Assembly (NCBI GenBank): GCA_900555795.1 | Contig: USMP01000093.1 | Coordinates: 1-6,012, forward strand | Length of the DNA stretch: 6,012 nt | Source: an uncultured Eubacteriales bacterium | Lineage (GTDB): Bacteria > Bacillota > Clostridia > Oscillospirales > Oscillospiraceae | Reading direction: 5' to 3' | In this document: positions 1-6,012 of the stretch, piece by piece | How positions within the stretch are numbered: position 1 is the first letter of the stretch | Layout: every line of letters starts with the position of its first letter | The notes under the pieces: model-generated | Told to the model about the DNA's origin: nothing | The model's database searches: none | Seen by the model: only the letters and a program-made list of their open reading frames with translations | Position numbers and translations under genes: made by a program

Positions 1-722
1 ATCCTTTTTGATATCTTGTAGGTATGTAGGTCCATATCAAATACACCGTATGGGGTCCTGTACTTCGACCTAAAGTCCCTATCCTCCCTGAACTTCATCC
101 CCACGTTGCCCACATCCTTCTGGCGCAGGGTATAGCCGATACTGTCCTCACTGGTGTTATAGGTCGCGTAGATCTCATATTTGACCAAAGTACCGTCCGC
201 GCAGAGAGCCAGGTAGTCCTGGGCCGGCTTAAGTGCCTTGCCATAGGTCGTTGTACCCAGGAAGGCAAGGGCGGCGATATCGGGATGCTTGCGGGCGATA
301 TCAAAGCTGGTGACATATATGCTGCCCTTCTCATAGTCCTTCAGGTACACCAGGGTGCGGGCATTGGAGAGGAAGAGGGGGCCGTTAAAGGCGTCCACCA
401 CAATGGCTTCGCCCGCTGAACTGGTTCCGCTGAGATCCATGGCGGGAGCGGCGGCCACATCCAGGAAGCTGTAGCTGACAGAGCACCCGGCGCCCAGATA
501 GGCCTTATAGTCCTCCTCCGGGTCTACCATCCAGATGCTGCACGCGCTCTGGTAGTCCCCATCGATGCCGTAGATCTTGCCCTCGTGCTCACCGCCGGCC
601 GTCAGTTCCACCTCTGCCTCCGCCAGATATTCCGGAGACTCTGTGTCGCTGGTATCAATGCGGGCCCAGTAGGTGCCTGTGTCGTCGGTAATCTGTGCGA
701 TGAGTTCCGCCCCCACATCCAT
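1..722 (-). repeat. Beta-propeller-like module 3, cut by the window edge
   Basis: Window residues from 1764 to the left edge (about 240 residues, incomplete). Recognisable parts are TGTYWARIDTSDTESPEYLA, EGKIYGIDGDYQSACSIWMV, SFLDVAAAPAMDLSGT, GSIYVTSFDIARKHPDIAAL, DYLALCADGTLVKYEIYA and KDVGNVGMKFREDRDFRSK, then YGVFDMDLHTYKISKR at the edge. The order and spacing follow module 2 closely, so the two probably arose by tandem duplication followed by strong divergence. By comparison with module 2, roughly the last 50 residues remain outside the window, and a further BIG2 domain could follow. Confidence 0.6.
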
Positions 723-3700
723 CAGAGGCTTCACTGTCACCGAGCAGGAGGCGGAGGCGTTCTGCCCCAGCGCGTCCCGATCCACCGAGGTGGCGGTAAT
801 CTCCACCGTGCCCTCGCTGATGCCTGTCACCACGCCGTTTTCATCCACGGTGGCAATGCTCTCATCGCCGCTGCTCCAAATGATTTCGTTGGAATAGGCG
901 GTGGGCAGCACCCTTCCGGACAGTTCCAGGGTATCCTTCTCGTAGACGGCCGCATGGGTGGGCCGCAGACGCACCGTCAGTTCCGTCACCCGCTCGTACT
1001 CATACAGGGAGACAACGGGCCAGTTGCCCTCTCCAAAATCACCCAGGGGCGCATAGGTCATCCAATCCAGATCAATGGCGTACAGCCGGTTCACGCTCTC
1101 CCCGGCATAGGAGGAGAGAAGCAGATAGCCGGAAGTACTGTCGTACACCATGGAGGCGTAGGCCCCGCCCGCCACGTCGGACACTCCGGTAAGATCCAGG
1201 CCCACATTACCCAAATCCGTGTAGGAGGCGCTGTAACCCTTCCCGTCATCCTTGGTATACAGGGTAAAGTCCCACAACTCCCCACTTTCCGTCAGCACAT
1301 AGTAGTAGGCGGCAGGATACTCCCCGTCATAGAGGCCGCTCTCCACATAGGCGATAGCCGCTAGGGGATCGCTGATAAAGGTACTGCTCAGGTTGAAGTA
1401 GGTAAGATTCCCCTCTTCCGGGTTCAGCATCTCCAGGTAGGTGCCGCCATTGCAGAGGCCCACCAGGCGGTCGAAGTAGCCGCCCTCCATAGCGGGGGCC
1501 GGAGCTGCGTCGGACCAAATCCAGGAGGAGGAGATGGGGCCCAGATTGGTGGTTTCAAAGGTGTCGGGATCAAAACGGTAGAGGTTCTCGCCGTTGTGAC
1601 CGTAAACCATGCCCTCCAGCAGGGCACCGGCGTAGAGATCCACCTCTCCGGCGGCAAAGGTCCGCCAGTTGGCCGGCTCATTGGTCTCAAACTCCATCCA
1701 GGAGGTATAGCCGTTCACATCGTAGAGCATGGCGCTGAGGGTGATGGGCTCCAACTCCGACACGGTGACGCGGCAGGAGATACTGAGTCGGGGAGACGCA
1801 TTGGTGGTGGCGGTAATTTCTGTCTCACCCACGCCAACGGCCATCACAAACCCATCCTCCACCGTGGCCACGGCAGGATTGTCGGTCGTCCAGGTAACGG
1901 AACTGTCGGACAGGGTCCAGGGGAACACGGTGGCCGACAGAGCATATGCGGAGCCCTGCAGAAGATCCAGGCTCTCCTCACTGATGGTAATCTTAGTGGC
2001 CTCCTCCGCCGGGGCAATCTCTCCGGAGCCGGAGGGGACTATGTAGAGGCCCGTTATGCCCACGTAGAACTGGGAGCACTCAATGTTCGGATATTTCCCC
2101 AGGCAGTAGTCCGGGTTCACCTTCTCCGCCGCGCCTGTTTCCGTGTCAATGCGCAGCAGACGGTTGGACTGTCCGGTCTTAAAGCGGTTCGCCTGGTCAG
2201 TGGCGGTGGCCCAGTATAGCTGATCGCTGTCGTGGTCCCAGGCCAGGGCACCAAACCCGGTGTAGTAGCCGGTATGGCCGTTCTTGTCATCCGCACCCAG
2301 AACCGGGACGAGTTCCGCAGTCCCCCCTGCCACATCCGCAAGGGACCATTTGTAGAGGAAAGAGTAGTAGGTATAGTTGCCCACGGTCACAGCGTAGAAA
2401 TTCCCCGCGTCGTCAATGGCCAGGTTGGCCAGCACTTCATACTTGGCATTGCTGGCACTCGTCACCTTGGGGTTGACCACGGTCACGGTGAAGGCCGGGA
2501 GCATCTCCCCCGTCACCAGATCCACCGTGTAAATTCCATTGGCGTTATCCAGGGCGTACAGGGTGTTGTTTTGGTAGTTGAAGGCCATATCCTTCACCAC
2601 CGCGCCCTCCTGCAGGGGTCCCACAGGGGAAATATAGCCCCACTCCCCCTGCTTGGCCGCATAGAGCATCCCGTCATCGGCGGCCATGTACACATACCCG
2701 TCCACATATTCCGCTGCGGTAACAAGCACATCCATCGCGTCCAGGTTCACCGTGCCGTCGCAAGCGGTGTCACTGCTGTAGCAGAGTTTCTCAGGCTGAA
2801 TTTCCAGCCAGCGGTCGCCGCCGCCCCGGTAGGTGGAACTGGTAAAGCCGTACATCCGGCCGGTATAGTCCTCTGGCTCCCCGCCGTAATCCACGGTGTA
2901 CACCGTCTCGTTCCCTGCGTAGTCCGCCACCAGCACCTTGCAGGTGGGGCCGATCTTACTGTTCGTCAGATCCACCACTGCGGTGGCCTCCCCGCCAGCC
3001 GCGTCCTGCTGGGCGGCGGCAGTAGCCAGGACTGTCGCCCCGGCGCTGTTCAAAACCCGCACGGCAGCCACATAGTTGTTATCCTGAGCCGTCACGGTGA
3101 GGTTGCCGGTTTCCAAATCTTTGGAGATATTTGTCATAACGGGGGCTGTATTGTCCACCGTCAGGGTGGTGGTCAGATAGGCCCCTTCTCCCAGCGCGCC
3201 GGAGGCCACAAGCTGCTCCACGTTCTCCTCGCTTATAGCGCCGCCGTCCTCATAGTACTCAGGAATAGCGATGACACTGACCGTCAGCACGTCGCCCTCC
3301 TCCGCGCCCAGGGAGGATACCTTGCGGTTCATCGTGTAGGAGGACGCCGTATCCATCCACTGGCCGCCATTGGTGTAGTAGTAGGCGCTGTTGGCCTGCT
3401 GAAAGACCGTGCCCGTATACAGTTCCTTCTGATTCTGATCGCTGATGCGTACCGTGATGGCGGCGGCATTGCGGATCAGGGACAGCCGGTACTGGTAGAG
3501 GGTGTCGGTACTCCGAATGGCGCCCCGCCCCTCGGGATAGGTGTCCTCAATCAAATAGGGGTTGATGGTGTGGAGATAGGTTTTTGAATCCCGCTGGTGC
3601 TTGATAAGCAGGGTGTTGGTCTGGGTAAAGCCCAGGTAGGAGGCAGTGGTATCCCCATACAGGTAGTCGGTATACGTAATCCGGTCATACATGGAGGCAT

Positions 3701-6012
3701 CCGTCCAGCTGCCGTAGAAGCCCAGCACCGGGATGGAGTGGGTAGCGGCCACCGTACCCTCATCCGTAGACACAGGGGCTGCAAACACATAGCCCTCCAC
3801 ATAGGCCCCACTGGGGTAGGCGGCGTCCAGCTGTGCCTTCACAGCCTTGGGGAGAACAATCTCCACCGCCACCTCCACGCTCTCGCCGGCCTCTACCAGA
3901 ACGGAGCCGGTTTCCAGGTCCCGCAAAATCAGATAGGCGTCATAGGTCGTCACCGCCCCGTCGCCATCCACATCCCCCTCGGGTGCCACGGAGACGGAGG
4001 GGTCCACCACGCTCTCCAGGATGAACTGGGCGTCGTCGGCGTCCGTGTCCCCATCTCCATCCAGATCACAGATTACCCGGGCGGCGGAGGGCACGTAAGT
4101 CACTCCATCCACCGTGTAGCGCACACTGGCGCCCAGGGCGGTGGTGGCCGTGTCCAGGTAGGAGATGCCATCCTGAGTGAACAGATCCTGGGTGAAGAAG
4201 TCAGAGGAGAACACATAGCGCTGGGCCGTCTCCTCCATGTTGTGGAGCGCAAAGGTAAAGCGATAGGCACCGGTGCGGCCCGGGTCATCCCCCAGTTCGG
4301 CCTTCACCTTGCCATCAGCGTAAGAGTCTGTGGCGTCCGCGCCCATGGTAATAAAGGAGTCGGCGGACAGAAGGGCGCTGATATTGGCAAGTCCGGAGCC
4401 CTGCTTCAGTAGGGACCAGTAGCTGCCGCTGGCCTCCTCAATCAGGGGAACGGAGGTGGACATGAGCAGGCTCTGGATCAGCTGACGGCTGGTCAGGCCT
4501 GTCCGTGCCTCCAGCCCGGTCTCCCGAATGTACTCCGCGGCCAGCGCCACCATACCTGCCACCTGGGGGGCGGCCATGGAGGTGCCGGACATGGTTTCAT
4601 AGGCCTGACCGCCGGAGGCGGCGCCGTTGATGGAGTAGATGCTGCCGCCGGGGGCGGTGATCTCCGGCTTGATCGTCAGAGAGCCGGGCACACCCCAGGA
4701 GGAGAAGTCGCTCATTGTATAGTGCGCCTGCTCATAGGCCACGCTGGCGATCTCATCGCTGATGGTAAAGGTCCCCTCATAGTGGCCATTCACCGCTGTG
4801 GCGTTGGCTTTCAGCAGCGCGCCGTCCGCCTGGGTGATGGAGACACAGGGCGCGGTATACTCGTAGTCGGACAGGTCCATGTTGATGGTGCCTGTGGTGT
4901 TATTATAGACGATAACGCCGATCGCGCCCGCCTTCACGGCGTTGTTGGCCTTCACATAGAAGGATACGCTGCCGCCCCGGGAGCAGATGGCGATCTTACC
5001 CCTCAGGGCATCGCCCAGCGCCGCGAAGTCCTCCTCTGTGCCGTACCCATCGATGAGGACGTAGTCCCGCTCCCCCACCAGGGTATGTATCGGCTCATTG
5101 GAGTAGGAGGCGGACTCCGTATAAAAGATGATGCTCTCTCCGGACTTGATGTACATGCCGGTGTAGCCGGCGTTATCCACGGACGCCACAGAGAGGGAAT
5201 TGGCGGAGGTGCCCGGGGTGCCGGTGGTCGTCATGCTTACATCGTCGGCATAGAGGTACCCCGTGGGGCTGTAGCTGTTTTCCATCCAGGTGCCGGAGTT
5301 GCCGGCGGACATGGTGGCCACGATGCCGCTGTCAGCCAAGCCCTCCAAAATGGCCTGATAGACGTCGTCCCCGTTGCGGCTCCATCCGGGAGAGCCGGAC
5401 CCCAGGGACAGGTTTACGGCATCGCAGCCGAGAATGATGGCGTCCTCAATGGCCACCATGTAGTCAGACTCATAGGCGCCGCCCATTTTGCCGAACACCT
5501 TCATGGTAATCAGCTGGGCATCCGGCGCGGCCCCCTGGGTCTTGACGGACTCCAGCGCATTCTGGAAGGTCCCGTTGCCGCTGGGGATGTAGCGGTTGGC
5601 AAGGGCAATGCCGGCCACGTGGGAGCCGTGCTCTCCGGCACTGTCGTTGTCGTGGGCCACGTCCAGACTCTTGTCCACATAGTTGAAGGCAAAGGGCAGC
5701 TTGGAGGTGAGATACAGTCTGCTGACCTCAAAGTTCTTGCCGTCCATGGTGGCGGCAATGTTCAGCTGGCTCAGCTTGTCCGCAATCTCCTCCACGTCCA
5801 GCAGGTCCAGTTCCTCCAGATAGGCGTCCAGTTCCTTGCCCTCCGTCTGGGCCTGCTGCGCCAGGGCGTAGGCAAAGCCCTCGTCGGAGAAGGACTGGTG
5901 GTCCGTGTCCGTACCGGTATCGATGACGGCAATCCGGGAGCCGGCGCCGGTGTAGCCCGCAGCCCAGGCGGCGTTGGCCCCGGTCATTCCGGTGGAGGTG
6001 GCCATGTGGGGG
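1..6012 (-). CDS. Giant secreted S8 (subtilisin-like) serine peptidase, lactocepin/C5a-peptidase type, partial at both ends
   Basis: One stop-free reading frame covers the window; whole codons run from 6011 down to 3, about 2,003 residues. The 5' part (signal peptide and most of the propeptide) lies beyond the right edge and the 3' end beyond the left edge. The ATG at 6005..6003 is internal: it sits only about 28 codons before the catalytic Asp, while this family carries a signal peptide and a long propeptide upstream. Family evidence is direct: AVIDTGTD (Asp31), GEHGSHVAG (His128), SAGNSG (Asn238) and SGTSMAAPQVAG (Ser478), plus KPEITAPGG before the Ser motif. Downstream come a PA insert, an Fn3-like domain, a dockerin, an Ig-like domain, and propeller/BIG2 modules. 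By family knowledge it is exported and cleaves extracellular proteins; the actual substrate cannot be read from the sequence. No frameshift or internal stop was seen. Codon use is uniformly GC-rich, with no sign that any segment is recently acquired. Cell-wall anchoring cannot be judged because the C terminus is missing. Confidence 0.95.
723..986 (-). other. BIG2 bacterial Ig-like domain 2
   Basis: Window residues 1676-1763 (88 residues). It opens TELTVRLRPTHAAVYEKDTL, has NEIIWSSGDESIATVDENG with VVTGISEGTVEITATS, and closes ASASCSVTVKPL. The W, the 'IATVDENGVVTG' turn and the 'G.veItAts' strand identify BIG2. It is slightly longer than the first copy because of an extra loop (SVDRDALGQNAS) before the last strand. 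It separates propeller-like modules 2 and 3. Confidence 0.94.
987..1754 (-). repeat. Beta-propeller-like module 2
   Basis: Window residues 1420-1675 (256 residues). Blade-like stretches include LLEGMVYGHNGENLYRFDPD, DAAPAPAMEGGYFDRLVGL, AAYYYVLTESGELWDFTLY, YTDLGNVGLDLTGVSDVAGG, YASMVYDSTSGYLLLSSYAG and SVNRLYAIDLDWMTYAPLGD. The pattern 'MVYG...LYRFDPDT' is what propeller blades commonly show. Several of these stretches line up with module 3 in the same order: EGMVYG with EGKIYG, APAPAM with AAAPAM, and LGNVGLDL with VGNVGMKF. This module sits directly between BIG2 domains 1 and 2. Function is unknown; ligand binding or adhesion is possible. Confidence 0.6.
1755..2000 (-). other. BIG2 bacterial Ig-like domain 1
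   Basis: Window residues 1338-1419 (82 residues). It opens with ATKITISEESLDLLQGSAYALSA, has the core TVTWTTDNPAVATVEDGFVM-like turn (SSVTWTTDNPAVATVEDGFV), then GVGETEITATTNAS, and closes SISCRVTVSE. The 'W.s.n..vAtV...G.v.a...G...ItA' sequence is the BIG2 hallmark (as in intimin and bacterial surface adhesins). Such domains act as rigid spacers or carbohydrate/protein-binding units on the cell surface. Here it separates propeller-like modules 1 and 2. Confidence 0.93.
2001..2867 (-). repeat. Beta-propeller-like module 1
   Basis: Window residues 1049-1337, about 290 residues with repeated blade-like strands: DGYVYMAADDGMLYAAK, NNTLYALDNANGIYTVDLVTG, GNFYAVTVGNYTYYSFLYKW, SDQLYWATATDQ and SNRLLRIDTETGAAEKV. 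Each shows the pattern 'gxLYal...G.lyxiDxxTG' seen in propeller proteins. It ends GITGLYIVPSG before the first BIG2 domain. It appears to be the most diverged of three related modules: the 'ALAWDHDSDQLYWA' part corresponds to SMVYDSTSGYLLLS in module 2. The first strand after YTGRMYGF and the Cys-containing stretch LCYSSDTACDG have no clear match. Propeller fold is inference from the pattern; binding role unknown. Confidence 0.55.
2880..3164 (-). other. Ig-like/Fn3-like domain of lactocepin type
   Basis: Window residues 950-1044. It begins LTVDNTAPVMTNISKD, the common entry into an Ig-like domain ('vDNtAPv'), continues NLTVTAQDNNYVAAVRVLN, and closes with CKVLVADYAGNETVYTVDY. The 'D.AGN' turn followed by a terminal strand is typical of bacterial extracellular Ig-like domains. 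In the middle lies an Ala-rich strand with ATVLATAAAQQ. It joins the protease half to the propeller half of the protein. Confidence 0.7.
3165..3779 (-). other. Lactocepin/C5a-peptidase-type beta region after the Fn3-like domain
   Basis: Window residues 745-949. The segment HSIPVLGFYGSW (3705..3740) matches the 'PxxGFyGdW' signature that follows the first Fn3-like domain in C5a-peptidase and lactocepin proteins. The rest (YLGFTQTNTLLIKHQ, NPYLIEDTYPEGRGAIRS, SLIRNAAAITVRISDQNQK) fits the mixed beta-sheet region of those proteins, where conserved 'iSP/NPY' and 'rNa' positions occur. It ends in a beta-rich stretch with WMDTASSYTMNRKV and LTVSVIAIPEYYED. In solved relatives this region forms further Fn3-like domains that help position the substrate; here that is inferred from order and motifs. 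No catalytic residues are expected. Confidence 0.7.
3780..4319 (-). other. Fn3-like domain of C5a-peptidase type (Fn3_5-like), split by a dockerin
   Basis: Window residues 565-744. The first part (KVKAELGDDPGRTGAYRFAF, then ALHNMEETAQRYVFSSDF) matches the pattern at the start of this domain, in which a short strand about ordinary 'HN' residues follows the catalytic domain. It continues to VRYTVDGVTYVPSAARV. The second part, VLVEAGESVEVAVEIVLP followed by YPSGAYVEGYVFA, is the typical end of the domain (a Gly-Glu-Ser turn, then a valine-rich strand, then the 'VEGYV' strand). Between them lies the dockerin module at 3915..4076. Removing that insert leaves about 126 residues, close to the normal size of this domain. 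In related enzymes it packs against the catalytic domain and helps in substrate recognition. Confidence 0.75.
3915..4076 (-). other. Internal dockerin type I / paired EF-hand-like calcium-binding module
   Basis: Window residues 646-699. There are two calcium-loop repeats. The first is DLDGDGDTDADDAQFIL with acidic residues at loop positions 1, 3, 5 and 12 (Asp649, Asp651, Asp653, Asp660). The second is DVDGDGAVTTYDAYLIL with the same positions filled (Asp680, Asp682, Asp684, Asp691). Each loop is followed by a hydrophobic helix segment, as in type I dockerins, and the spacing of 31 residues between loops is also typical. Known dockerins bind cohesins of cellulosome-like scaffolds, but many gut Clostridia proteins have dockerin-like modules with no known partner. 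Calcium binding is well supported by the residues; cohesin binding is not shown. The position inside another domain is unusual and is treated under findings. Confidence 0.85.
4803..5066 (-). other. PA (protease-associated) domain inserted in the S8 domain
   Basis: Window residues 316-403, between oxyanion Asn238 and Ser478. The hallmark pattern is visible: a strand DYVLIDGYG, then LRGKIAICSRGG, then a helix FYVKANNAVKAGAIGVIVYNN, and later APCVSITQADGALLKA. The run of GK-I-A-x-C-x-RG followed by KA-x-NA-x-KAGA-x-GVIVYNN is characteristic of PA domains in C5a-peptidase/lactocepin and plant subtilases. In those enzymes the domain covers the active-site cleft and influences access of large substrates. 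Nothing in it looks broken. Confidence 0.9.
5682..5894 (-). other. Extended linker between catalytic Asp and His
   Basis: Window residues 40-110. The segment begins shortly after the Asp31 loop, is rich in Glu, Asp, Leu and Gln, and probably forms helices (for example KELDAYLEELDLLDVEEIAD). It returns to the conserved fold at KLPFAFNYVDKSLDVAHDND just before His128. From family knowledge, lactocepin-like enzymes of Clostridia often carry extra residues here, near the calcium site and the substrate cleft. A role in substrate gating or calcium binding is inference only. Confidence 0.6.

Larger units (their letters stand above)
4347..5957 (-). other. Peptidase S8 catalytic domain (contains PA insert)
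   Basis: Window residues 19-555. The strand and loop GSRIAVIDTGTD holds catalytic Asp31 (5919..5921). GEHGSHVAGIA holds catalytic His128 (5628..5630). NLSLGSGSPGW follows as the substrate-binding strand. ATMSAGNSG gives the oxyanion Asn238 (5298..5300). SGTSMAAPQVAG gives nucleophile Ser478 (4578..4580). All four residues are present, so the enzyme is predicted to be active. The His motif reads HGSH instead of the common HGTH, a conservative change. Asp and His are 97 residues apart, compared with about 32 in classical subtilisin; the extra stretch includes an acidic, helix-prone segment (about residues 57-82). The large Asn-Ser distance (240 residues) is explained by the PA insert. The sequence just upstream (MATSTGMTGANAAW) resembles the start of the mature enzyme in this family. 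Assignment to S8 is secure; the subfamily (C5a peptidase/lactocepin) follows from the PA and Fn3-like arrangement. Confidence 0.96.

Noticed and set aside
3915..4076. The dockerin as a sign of a gene fusion error, frameshift or assembly joint
   Set aside because: The reading frame runs through without a break, base composition is the same on both sides, and the flanking Fn3-like halves fit together in the expected order.
585..4412. Several long plus-strand open frames (for example 585..1364, 1596..2219, 2232..3587 and 3597..4412)
   Set aside because: All start at positions divisible by three and so are codon-aligned exactly opposite the protease frame. In that register a plus-strand stop appears only where the protease uses TTA, CTA or TCA, which are rare in this GC-rich gene. 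Their proteins are His/Gly/Val-rich and show no domain.
95..5758. Short minus- and plus-strand open frames in other registers (for example 95..334, 1424..1690, 3551..3811, 5510..5758)
   Set aside because: They are Pro/Arg/Ser/Thr-rich shadow translations overlapping the protease frame, with no recognisable motif and no convincing ribosome binding site.
6003..6005. ATG at 6005..6003 as the start codon of the protease
   Set aside because: The frame stays open upstream to the window edge, and a start here would remove the signal peptide and propeptide that this secreted family needs. The position matches the beginning of the mature enzyme.
1..6012. RNA genes, CRISPR arrays, insertion sequences, promoters or terminators
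   Set aside because: No direct repeats with spacers, no tRNA-like cloverleaf, no terminal inverted repeats and no non-coding stretch were seen; the whole window is protein-coding on the minus strand.

Overview
The whole 6,012-base window is the inside of one very large gene on the minus strand. Frame 3..6011 (codons read from 6011 downward) has no stop codon across about 2,003 codons. The gene enters at the right edge and leaves at the left edge, so both its start and its stop lie outside. There is no intergenic DNA, RNA gene, mobile element, CRISPR array, promoter or terminator inside it.

The protein is a secreted, multidomain subtilisin-like serine peptidase (family S8, lactocepin / C5a-peptidase type). 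From N to C terminus (right to left on the window) it shows: the end of the propeptide region; an S8 catalytic domain with Asp31, His128, Asn238 and Ser478 (window residue numbers) and a PA domain inserted between Asn and Ser; an Fn3-like domain of the C5a-peptidase type split by a complete two-repeat dockerin / EF-hand-like module; a lactocepin-type beta region; an Ig-like domain; and then a C-terminal array in which beta-propeller-like modules of roughly 240-290 residues alternate with BIG2 bacterial Ig-like domains. The third propeller-like module is cut by the left edge.

The organism is probably a GC-rich gut Clostridium relative (Oscillospirales / Ruminococcaceae-like, for example near Flavonifractor, Intestinimonas or Oscillibacter). 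This rests on the strong preference for G/C at third codon positions, the Gram-positive style protease architecture, and the combination of dockerin and BIG2 modules. It is an inference from style, not a species call.

The N-terminal half probably cuts extracellular proteins or peptides, with the PA and Fn3 domains shaping substrate access. The calcium-binding dockerin-like module may stabilise the protein or dock it to a cohesin. The propeller/BIG2 array may form a long stalk or a binding surface. Two points stand out: the dockerin sits in the middle of another domain rather than at a terminus, and the C-terminal modules look like diverged tandem duplications.
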